The notes beneath the pieces were generated by a model that ran no database searches, was not told where the DNA came from, and saw only the letters and a program-made list of their open reading frames with translations. From JBMNOI01 sp050942995 (GTDB lineage Bacteria > Chloroflexota > Anaerolineae > UBA1429): a stretch of DNA of 7,738 nt. The stretch lies in NCBI GenBank assembly GCA_050942995.1, contig JBMNOI010000156.1, forward strand, positions 1 through 7,738, given 5' to 3'. The position numbers were made by a program, and so were the translations under genes. Positions 1 to 5,303 of the stretch are shown one piece after another (position 1 is the first letter of the stretch; each line of letters begins with the position of its first letter).

Positions 1-481
1 TGGCGCCCATACCGGTGATGCCGGCCAGAGAACCGACCGAGGTCAGCACGCCCAGCACGCGTCCACGCGTCTTTTCGTTCGCCAGACTCATGCCCAGCGC
101 CGGGTGGATGGGCTGGTAGCCGTGCAGACCAAAGCTGGCCGCGACCGCCACGGCCAGTAGCGCAACATACGAGTGCACCAGCGCGTGGGCCATAAAACCC
201 AGGCCGAGGATGGCCGCCGACGCGGCGGCGCGCCATGAGAGCGGCAGATGCATGGTCAGTGCGGCGATAAACACCAGGAGCAAGCCCGGCACCTCGCGGA
301 TCCCCTCAAGCAGGAGCACCTGGCCACCGTTGAGACCGATGGTGTCCACAAAAAAGTTCATGCGTGCGCCACCCAGCAATCCCTCGCCAAAGCGCATCAA
401 AAAGAATGCGACGGAGGTGATCACCAGGTTCCGTGTCCAGAGGCCGATCATTTCCTTGCCGAACAATCGTTGGATACTCAC
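1..481 (-). CDS. MFS transporter, N-terminal part (cut by left edge)
   Basis: This is the first 160 residues of a membrane transporter that continues beyond the left edge. It reads without interruption from a GTG at 481-479, beginning VSIQRLFGKEMIGLW. I chose this start because GAGGA lies 9 bases upstream (491-495 on the plus strand); the nearby ATG at 490 is in another frame. Hydrophobic stretches at about residues 17-38, 55-76, 83-103, 105-121 and 142-160 fit the first five helices of a 12-helix major facilitator. The segment after helix 4 (residues 128-149, ALGMSLANEKTRGRVLGVLT) has the basic R-G-R loop and small-residue helix usual at that point in MFS proteins. The family moves small solutes or drugs by proton coupling in the cytoplasmic membrane. 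The substrate cannot be told from this half, and the classic loop 2-3 motif (GxxxDRxGRR) is not evident. It is transcribed away from the hydrolase-SDR operon. Confidence 0.85.
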   Translation of the reverse strand, partial: MSIQRLFGKEMIGLWTRNLVITSVAFFLMRFGEGLLGGARMNFFVDTIGLNGGQVLLLEGIREVPGLLLVFIAALTMHLPLSWRAAASAAILGLGFMAHALVHSYVALLAVAVAASFGLHGYQPIHPALGMSLANEKTRGRVLGVLTSVGSLAGITGMGA

Positions 482-512
482 TTTTTGTCATCCTCGTGCC
501 GTATTGATTTTG

Positions 513-541
513 CCGATGCCGATCCGATACCGATATCCGAT
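513..541. repeat. Cluster of five CCGAT pentamers over the MFS transcription start
   Basis: CCGAT occurs at 513-517, 519-523, 524-528, 530-534 and 537-541, so five copies fall within 29 bases. Read on the minus strand they are ATCGG units that run from the -10 box into the start of the leader. The middle of the cluster also contains a dyad, GATA-CCGA-TATC, at 527-537. Position and regularity suggest an operator for a repressor of the transporter gene, but no regulator gene is visible in the window. Confidence 0.45.
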
Positions 542-568
542 TATGGCACAGAACCGCCTGTTGCTCAA
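540..568 (-). promoter_or_regulatory. sigma70-type promoter of the MFS gene
   Basis: On the minus strand, TTGAGC (568-563) and CATAAT (545-540) are separated by exactly 17 bases. Each matches the consensus at four or five of six positions. Transcription would start near 533, leaving a leader of about 50 bases before the GTG at 481. The call rests on hexamers and spacing only. Confidence 0.55.
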
Positions 569-675
569 GTGCCACATCTTCTTGTCTCTGATCGCGAGGA
601 TCTCGGAGGGACGGCGCAGGAGCTGCGGCTGCCCTGGATGCCGTTCACTGCGAGTCGAATGGGCATGTCCGGCGC

Positions 676-704
676 TTGACGAGTTATATCCCGATGGACA
701 TACT
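676..704 (+). promoter_or_regulatory. Possible promoter of the hydrolase-SDR operon
   Basis: TTGACG (676-681) and CATACT (699-704) are 17 bases apart, matching consensus at five and four positions. Transcription would begin near 711, giving a leader of about 145 bases that passes through the oxidase-like relic before the ATG at 856. No better pair was seen closer to the gene. Confidence 0.35.
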
Positions 705-746
705 GGCCATGCGAGATGAGATGTCGGCAGAAGCGACCTGCTGTAG

Positions 747-821
747 GGGCTCAAGGGGCTATACGATCCCACCAACCTGTTTCACCTGAACCATAACATC
801 GTGCCCGACCGCCGGGGATAA
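747..821 (+). pseudogene. C-terminal relic of a berberine-bridge-type FAD oxidase
   Basis: The frame from 747 to the TAA at 819-821 reads GLKGLYDPTNLFHLNHNIVP followed by DRRG. The core YDPTNLFxLNxNI is the hallmark end of the berberine/berberine-like (BBE) domain, which closes FAD-linked oxidases that oxidise alcohols, sugars or alkaloids through a bicovalent flavin. An in-frame TAG at 744-746 interrupts the frame just upstream, and the codons before it (residues DVGRSDLL) no longer resemble the family. Only about 24 of the usual 450 or more residues remain, with no start codon or ribosome site. The motif is well kept and still ends at a stop, as expected after a deletion that removed the rest of the gene. 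A chance match to this motif is unlikely but cannot be excluded from 24 codons. Confidence 0.6.
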
Positions 822-855
822 TCTGTGCGGCAGGCGTCGCCCGAGGAGGTGAGAC

Positions 856-1701
856 ATGACACTCGAAGCAGAATCGATTCGGCTTGCCAACGGCGTGCGG
901 CTCCCCTATGTCGAACAGGGGGATTCTGCGGGGATCCCCCTGTTGCCGGTGCACGCCATCGCCGACTCGTGGCGCTCTTTTGAGCGAGTGCTGACCTATC
1001 TGCCCCGTTCGATCCACGTCTATGCCCTGACGCAACGAGGCCACGGCGACGCCGACCGCCCCGCAGAGGGCTATCGTCCCCGCGATCTGGCGGAGGATCT
1101 GCTGGCGTTCATGGATGCGTTAGAGATCGAGGCGGCCGTCGTGGTCGGCGGCTCCAGCAGCGGCGTGGTGGTCCAGCGACTGGCCATCGAGCACCCGGAG
1201 CGTGTGTTGGGGCTCGTGTTGCTGGGCTCTCCGTTGACCTTTCGCGACAAGCCCCGGATGCGCGAGTTTGTCGAGTCGACGATACTCACGCTGACCGATC
1301 CACTGGATCCCGCATTCGTGCGCGAGTTTGTCGAGAGTGTGACTGCCCGACCGGTGCCGCAGGATTTTCTCGACACCATGATCGAGGAGAACCTCAAGGT
1401 TCCGGCGCGGGTATGGCAGGCGATGTTTGTCGCTATGCTGGAGGATGATTGCGCCGACGAGCTGGATCGTATCCGGGCGCCGACCCTTATCATCTGGGGC
1501 GATGAGGATACTATCGTGCCGCGTAAAGATCAGGAGGCCATGGCGGCGGCGATTCCCCGTGCGAGGCTGCTGGTTTATCGTGGCGCGGGACACCTGTTCT
1601 ACTGGGAGGATCCCAAGGGCGTTGCAGATGATCTGTCGGCGTTTGTCTGGCAGATCTCGGCCCTCGAGGTACGTTCGGCCGGCGATGATTCCGGAGGATG
1701 A
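856..1701 (+). CDS. Alpha/beta-fold hydrolase
   Basis: A 281-residue cytoplasmic enzyme of the AB_hydrolase_1 type, with no signal peptide. The start has AGGAGG at 844-849, six bases before the ATG. The visible catalytic set is the nucleophile Ser101 in G-S-S-S-G (residues 99-103), Asp218 in the WGDED strand end (residues 214-218), and His246 in GAGHLFYWEDP. Residues 60-68 (QRGHGDADR) are the conserved turn after strand 4 of this family. The usual HG oxyanion pair is HA here (His33-Ala34). The lid region contains two REFVES segments (136-141 and 156-161), which belong to the family's lid rather than a recent duplication as far as I can judge. The family includes esterases, lactonases and C-C hydrolases, so the substrate is unknown. 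The next gene starts 1 base after the stop, so the two are almost surely co-transcribed and may act on related compounds. Confidence 0.85.
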   Translation: MTLEAESIRLANGVRLPYVEQGDSAGIPLLPVHAIADSWRSFERVLTYLPRSIHVYALTQRGHGDADRPAEGYRPRDLAEDLLAFMDALEIEAAVVVGGSSSGVVVQRLAIEHPERVLGLVLLGSPLTFRDKPRMREFVESTILTLTDPLDPAFVREFVESVTARPVPQDFLDTMIEENLKVPARVWQAMFVAMLEDDCADELDRIRAPTLIIWGDEDTIVPRKDQEAMAAAIPRARLLVYRGAGHLFYWEDPKGVADDLSAFVWQISALEVRSAGDDSGG

Positions 1702-1702
1702 T

Positions 1703-2620
1703 ATGTCGAATCGGACACTGGAGGGCAAGGTGGCGCTGGTGGCCGGCGGCACCCGGGGCGCCGGGCGGGGCATCGCCGTGGAACTGGGCGCGGCGGGCGC
1801 CACCGTCTATGTCACCGGGCGCACCACGCGGGCACAGCGTTCAGAGTACGATCGCCCCGAGACCATCGAAGAGACCGCCGAGCGGGTGGATGCGGCCGGC
1901 GGGCGCGGCATCGCCGTGCAGGTCGACCACCTCGATCCCGAGCAGGTGCGGGCGCTGGTGGCCCGCATCGAGGACGAGCAGGGGCGGCTGGATGTGCTGG
2001 TCAACGACATTTGGGGCGGCGAGAAGCTGACCGAATGGGACAAGCCGGTGTGGGAGCACTCACTAGAGGCCGGGCTGCGCATGCTGCGCCTGGCCGTCGA
2101 TACCCACCTCATCACCAGTCACTATGCGTTGCCGTTGTTGATCAGGCGGCCCGGCGGACTGGTGGTAGAGGTGACCGACGGCACGGCCGAATACAACGCC
2201 ACTCACTATCGGGCGCCCATGTTCTACGATCTGGCGAAATGGACGGTGATCCGTATGGCCTGGGGGCTGGCAAAAGAGCTGGAGCCGTATGGCGGCATCG
2301 CCGTGGCGCTTACCCCCGGCTGGATGCGCTCTGAGATGATGCTGGAGCATTTCGGCGTCACCGAGGCCAACTGGCGGGACGCCATCGCCCGGGAGCCGCA
2401 TTTCGCCATTTCGGAGACGCCCCATTTCATCGGTCGCGCCGTGGCGCACCTGGCCGCCGATCCCGATGTGGCGCGCTGGAACGGCCGGTCGCTCTCCAGC
2501 GGCGAGCTGGCCCGGGGCTATGGCTTTACCGATCTAGACGGCTCGCAGCCCGACTGTTTCCGGTATCTCGTCGAGGTGCAGGAGGCGGGACGGCCGGCCG
2601 ATGTGACCGGCTACCGATAG
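1703..2620 (+). CDS. SDR family NAD(P)-dependent oxidoreductase
   Basis: A 305-residue short-chain dehydrogenase/reductase. The start at ATG 1703 is set by GGAGG at 1693-1697, which lies inside the end of the upstream gene; the longer upstream open frame overlaps the hydrolase in another phase and is not real. The Rossmann nucleotide site is AGGTRGAGRG (residues 14-23), and Arg40 after strand 2 favours NADP. The NNAG motif is replaced by VNDIWGG (100-106). The active-site pair is Tyr175 and Lys179 in FYDLAKW. The catalytic serine normally found about 13 residues before the tyrosine is not visible; VEVTDG (155-160) lies there instead, so Thr158 or a variant mechanism may serve. The C-terminal half (for example EANWRDAIA, ETPHFIGRAVAHL, SLSSGELARGYGFTDLDG) matches a bacterial SDR subfamily I remember, about 300 residues long. 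It would reduce a carbonyl or oxidise an alcohol; the substrate is unknown. It is the second gene of the hydrolase operon. Confidence 0.88.
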   Translation: MSNRTLEGKVALVAGGTRGAGRGIAVELGAAGATVYVTGRTTRAQRSEYDRPETIEETAERVDAAGGRGIAVQVDHLDPEQVRALVARIEDEQGRLDVLVNDIWGGEKLTEWDKPVWEHSLEAGLRMLRLAVDTHLITSHYALPLLIRRPGGLVVEVTDGTAEYNATHYRAPMFYDLAKWTVIRMAWGLAKELEPYGGIAVALTPGWMRSEMMLEHFGVTEANWRDAIAREPHFAISETPHFIGRAVAHLAADPDVARWNGRSLSSGELARGYGFTDLDGSQPDCFRYLVEVQEAGRPADVTGYR

Positions 2621-2678
2621 CGGGCGTCGGGCGTCTGCAAAGCGGCGTCGGGACGTCGAGATGGGACGGAACAACATC

Positions 2679-2707
2679 TTGACAGGGATTCGCGCACCGA
2701 ATAACAT
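2679..2707 (+). promoter_or_regulatory. Strong sigma70-type promoter of tam
   Basis: A perfect TTGACA (2679-2684) is followed after 17 bases by TAACAT (2702-2707), which matches the -10 consensus at four positions. Transcription would begin near 2714, about 70 bases before the GTG start of tam. It is the best promoter in the window and makes tam the head of its own unit, separate from the hydrolase-SDR operon. Confidence 0.65.
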
Positions 2708-2720
2708 GTACACCGTATAC
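2708..2720. promoter_or_regulatory. Operator-like palindrome over the tam transcription start
   Basis: GTACACCGTATAC is a 13-base palindrome centred on 2714 with one mismatched pair (2711/2717). It starts directly after the -10 box and covers the expected +1. Size, position and the ACCGT core resemble operators of TetR/AcrR-type repressors as I remember them. No such regulator gene is in the window, so the regulator would be elsewhere. Confidence 0.4.
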
Positions 2721-2730
2721 GAAACATGAG

Positions 2731-2765
2731 GGGTATCCTCCGCGCATCAGGCAGGCGCGATATCC
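2731..2765 (+). promoter_or_regulatory. Leader hairpin just before the tam ribosome site
   Basis: In the tam leader, 2731-2736 can pair with 2760-2765 (with one G-U), and after a four-base bulge CGCGC at 2741-2745 pairs with GCGCG at 2755-2759 around a nine-base loop. The stem ends five bases before the AGGAGA at 2770-2775. It could modulate translation or stability; there is no T-run, so it is not a terminator. Confidence 0.3.
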
Positions 2766-2783
2766 CTTCAGGAGAGATGCCCT

Positions 2784-3557
2784 GTGAGCACATGGAACCC
2801 CGACCTCTACCTGCGCTATGCCGACGAGCGCACCCGGCCCTCGTACGATCTGGCGGCGCGCATCGACCTGCCGAACCCGAGGCGCATCGTCGATATCGGC
2901 TGCGGCCCGGGCAACAGCACGCGGGTGTTGCGCGAGACCTGGCCCCACGCCGAGATTCTGGGGCTGGATAATTCGCCGGAGATGATCGAAAAGGCGCGGG
3001 CGGCCTATCCCGATGAAAACTGGATCATGGCCGATGCCGCGACGTGGGAGACGGATGAACGCTACGATCTGGTGTTCTCCAACGCCGCGTTGCAATGGAT
3101 GTCCGATCACAACACGTTGATTCCGGCGCTGTTCGACCGCGTGGCGCCCGGCGGCGCACTGGCGGCGCAGGTGCCCTCCAATCGCGAGTCGCCGTTACAG
3201 CAGGCCATCGTCGAGGTAGCCGGTCGGCCACGCTGGCGCGATGTCACGGCCGGCTGTGACCGATCGTTGCTTTATCTGCCGGCAGACTATTATTACGATC
3301 GGTTGGCGCCGGTAGCGGCGCGCTTTGATCTGTGGCGGACGATATACTACCATGTGCTGGATAGCCACCAGGATATGATCGAATGGTCTTCGAGCACCGC
3401 CATGCGGCCATACCTCGACTGGCTGGCCGATGACGCCGAACGAGAGGCGTTTCGAAACGAGGTGCGCGAGGTCTGCGCGCCCTATTATCCTCTCCGGAGC
3501 GACGGTAAGGTGTTGTTCCCCTTTAACCGTATCTTTTTCATCGCGTATAAAGCATAG
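2784..3557 (+). CDS. tam: Trans-aconitate 2-methyltransferase
   Basis: A 257-residue class I SAM-dependent methyltransferase, close to the 252 residues of E. coli Tam. The start is GTG 2784, eight bases after AGGAGA at 2770-2775; the first residues, STWNPDLYLRYADERTRPS, align with the E. coli N-terminus as I remember it. The SAM site is VDIGCGPGNST (36-46), with acidic Asp62 in GLDNSPEMI for the ribose. NAALQWMSDH (100-109) is the family's motif after strand 4. The C-terminal WRTIYYHVLDSHQDMIEW (184-201) and the RPYLDWL segment after it are the diagnostic Tam portion. The enzyme transfers a methyl group from SAM to trans-aconitate, an inhibitor of the citric acid cycle formed from cis-aconitate, giving the monomethyl ester in the cytoplasm. 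The gene has its own promoter and leader, and a carboxylesterase follows 68 bases later, probably on the same transcript. The exact substrate in this organism is inferred. Confidence 0.85.
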   Translation: MSTWNPDLYLRYADERTRPSYDLAARIDLPNPRRIVDIGCGPGNSTRVLRETWPHAEILGLDNSPEMIEKARAAYPDENWIMADAATWETDERYDLVFSNAALQWMSDHNTLIPALFDRVAPGGALAAQVPSNRESPLQQAIVEVAGRPRWRDVTAGCDRSLLYLPADYYYDRLAPVAARFDLWRTIYYHVLDSHQDMIEWSSSTAMRPYLDWLADDAEREAFRNEVREVCAPYYPLRSDGKVLFPFNRIFFIAYKA

Positions 3558-3625
3558 CGGAACGAGTTGAGGCGACCCTATCGCGCAATGTGCCCGGCAC
3601 ACACATCATCAAGGAGACCTATACC

Positions 3626-5200
3626 ATGGCATCTGCAACCCAGGTCAGGACGGTCAACGGCATCATCGAGGGAGTATTGGATGAGGAGCGGGGGGTGCGC
3701 ATCTTTCGGGGGGTGCCCTTTGCCCGACCACCGGTCGGCGATCTGCGCTGGCGTCCGCCCCAGCCGGTAGAGGATTGGGACGGCGTTCGCCCCGCCAAAG
3801 AGTTTGGGCCACGCCCCATGCAGATGCGCCCTTTCGGTGATATGAACTTTCGTTCGCCGTGCACCAGCGAGGATTGTCTCTATCTCAACGTGTGGGCCCC
3901 CGCCGCCTCTGACGCAGAGCGCCTGCCGGTGCTGGTCTATTTCTATGGCGGCGGCAACATCGCCGGCGACAGCTCGGAGCCGCGTTATGACGGCACCAGT
4001 ATGGCCTGCCGCGGCATCGTAGCCGTCACGGTGAACTATCGCCTGCAGGTGTTTGGCTTTTTCTCCCACCCCGAGTTGACGGCCGAATCGCCCCACAACG
4101 CATCGGGCAACTATGGCTACATGGATCAGCAGGCGGCGCTGGCCTGGGTGCGGGAGAATATCGCGGCATTTGGCGGCGATCCCGACCGGGTGACCATCGC
4201 CGGAGAGTCGGCCGGCTCGATCTCGGTGTGCGCGCAGATGGTATCGCCGCTATCCAGAGGGCTCTTCGCCGGGGCCATCGGCGAGAGCGGGGGGCTGATC
4301 AACCCGACACTGCCGGCGATTCCGCTGGAGGATGCCGAGAAGAACGGCCTCGAAATCGCCGAAAGAGTGGGCGCATCGTCTCTGGCCGAACTGCGTGCCA
4401 TCCCGGCGGAGCAGTTGTTGCAGGCGGTGGCCGATCTGGGGCCGCAGCGCTTTACCGGCGTCATAGACGGCCACTTTTTCCCCAAAGATCCGGTGGATAT
4501 TCTGGTCAGCGGCGAGCAGGCCAAAGTGCCCTTGCTGGTGGGCTGGAACTCGGAGGAGATGAACTATCGCGCCCTCATGGGCGATGTTCCCCCCACCGTC
4601 GAAGGATTTCGCCAGGTGGTGACCGAACTATACGGCGAGCAGGCCGAGGAGGTCTTGCGACTCTATCCCACCGAGACCGACGAGGAGGTGGCACAGGCGG
4701 CCACCGATCTGGCCGGAGATCGCTTTATATCGTACAGCACCTGGAAGTGGGGCGATGCCCACGCTCAGACCGGTGGACAGCCGGTGTATCGCTACTACTA
4801 TTGTCGCCCCCGGCCGCCCATGCGCCCCGAGATGGGTGACGCGGTGCCCGGCCTGGCGGGCGGCGTGGTGCGCGGTGAAGAGGCCAGGGCCCACGTCATG
4901 CCTCCGGCGCGTGGCGCCGTGCACTCGGCCGAGATCGAGTACGCTCTGGGCAATCTGGACAGCAACATGGTGTACGCCTGGACCCCTGAGGATTATCAGG
5001 TGTCGGCGACCATGCAGAGCTATTTCGCCAATTTCATCATCAAAGGAGATCCTAACGGCCCCGGCCTGCCTCACTGGCCGGCGCTGAACGAGGGCGATAC
5101 GCCGCACCTGATGCGCATCGATGTCACCTCGGCTGCCAAGCCGGTGCGCGATCGCGAGCGCTATCTGTTCCACGACCGAGTATTCAATCCCGGGCGCTGA
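3626..5200 (+). CDS. Type B carboxylesterase
   Basis: A 524-residue carboxylesterase/lipase of the type B family (typical size about 500-550). The start at ATG 3626 has AAGGAG at 3611-3616; a GTG at 3590 in frame lacks such a site. There is no signal peptide, so the enzyme is probably cytoplasmic. The N-terminal RIFRGVPFARPPVGDLRW (25-42) and EDCLYLNVWAP (82-92) are family signatures. The triad is Ser195 in GESAG (193-197), Glu311 in GWNSEEM and His433 in GAVHSAEIEYALGN. In the oxyanion loop, the usual HGGGF is YGGGN (107-111): both key glycines are kept but the histidine is tyrosine. It hydrolyses carboxylic esters; family members act on aryl and alkyl esters, p-nitrobenzyl esters and xenobiotics. 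It follows tam by 68 bases with no promoter seen between, so co-transcription is likely, and it ends at a strong hairpin terminator. The physiological ester is unknown. Confidence 0.9.
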   Translation: MASATQVRTVNGIIEGVLDEERGVRIFRGVPFARPPVGDLRWRPPQPVEDWDGVRPAKEFGPRPMQMRPFGDMNFRSPCTSEDCLYLNVWAPAASDAERLPVLVYFYGGGNIAGDSSEPRYDGTSMACRGIVAVTVNYRLQVFGFFSHPELTAESPHNASGNYGYMDQQAALAWVRENIAAFGGDPDRVTIAGESAGSISVCAQMVSPLSRGLFAGAIGESGGLINPTLPAIPLEDAEKNGLEIAERVGASSLAELRAIPAEQLLQAVADLGPQRFTGVIDGHFFPKDPVDILVSGEQAKVPLLVGWNSEEMNYRALMGDVPPTVEGFRQVVTELYGEQAEEVLRLYPTETDEEVAQAATDLAGDRFISYSTWKWGDAHAQTGGQPVYRYYYCRPRPPMRPEMGDAVPGLAGGVVRGEEARAHVMPPARGAVHSAEIEYALGNLDSNMVYAWTPEDYQVSATMQSYFANFIIKGDPNGPGLPHWPALNEGDTPHLMRIDVTSAAKPVRDRERYLFHDRVFNPGR

Positions 5201-5231
5201 ACCCAAGCCACCGACTTGGGTCGGCCGGTGG
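5201..5231 (+). promoter_or_regulatory. Overlapping hairpins directly after the carboxylesterase stop
   Basis: ACCCAAG (5201-5207) pairs perfectly with CTTGGGT (5215-5221). The loop of this hairpin carries CCACCG (5208-5213), which pairs perfectly with CGGTGG at 5226-5231. The two stems therefore compete or form a pseudoknot. The structure begins at the first base after the stop codon and may protect the 3' end or assist the terminator that follows. Confidence 0.4.
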
Positions 5232-5238
5232 TTACAAG

Positions 5239-5272
5239 AGGGGAGGGATGCAGCATGCTGCGTCCCTCCCCT
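5239..5272. terminator. Bidirectional hairpin terminator between convergent genes
   Basis: The sequence from 5239 to 5272 is an almost perfect inverted repeat: AGGGGAGGGA on the left pairs with TCCCTCCCCT on the right, continuing inward through TGCAGC/GCTGCG with a single G-U pair to a tight GCAT tip. The stem is about 15 bp. It sits between the end of the plus-strand carboxylesterase (5200) and the end of the minus-strand esterase (5304). The T-tract after it is weak (TGTTATTT), so release may be partly factor-dependent. Confidence 0.75.
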
Positions 5273-5303
5273 GTGTTATTTCACACGCCTCCGGAGCGGC
5301 TCG

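Larger units (their letters stand above)
482..855. other. Divergent intergenic region between the MFS gene and the hydrolase operon
   Basis: This 374-base gap has no intact gene. It contains the MFS leader and promoter with the CCGAT cluster, a possible plus-strand promoter at 676-704, and a short oxidase-like coding relic at 747-821. Open frames across it on either strand show no family resemblance as wholes and contain no Shine-Dalgarno-supported start. The mix of relic and regulatory sequence suggests a region left behind by an old deletion. Confidence 0.6.

Noticed and set aside
210..719. Two overlapping plus-strand frames over the transporter gene and its upstream region
   Set aside because: They are antisense to the continuous MFS coding frame and have no supported start or family resemblance.
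1259..1336. 17-base direct repeat encoding REFVES twice, 60 bases apart, in the first hydrolase
   Set aside because: It is in frame inside the lid region and appears to be ordinary for this hydrolase group rather than a mobile or recombination element.
1427..1702. Upstream extension of the SDR open frame
   Set aside because: It overlaps the hydrolase in another phase; the Shine-Dalgarno at 1693-1697 and the family N-terminus both put the start at 1703.
1120..1803. A 227-codon minus-strand frame across the hydrolase-SDR junction
   Set aside because: It is antisense to two genes with complete catalytic motifs and resembles no family.
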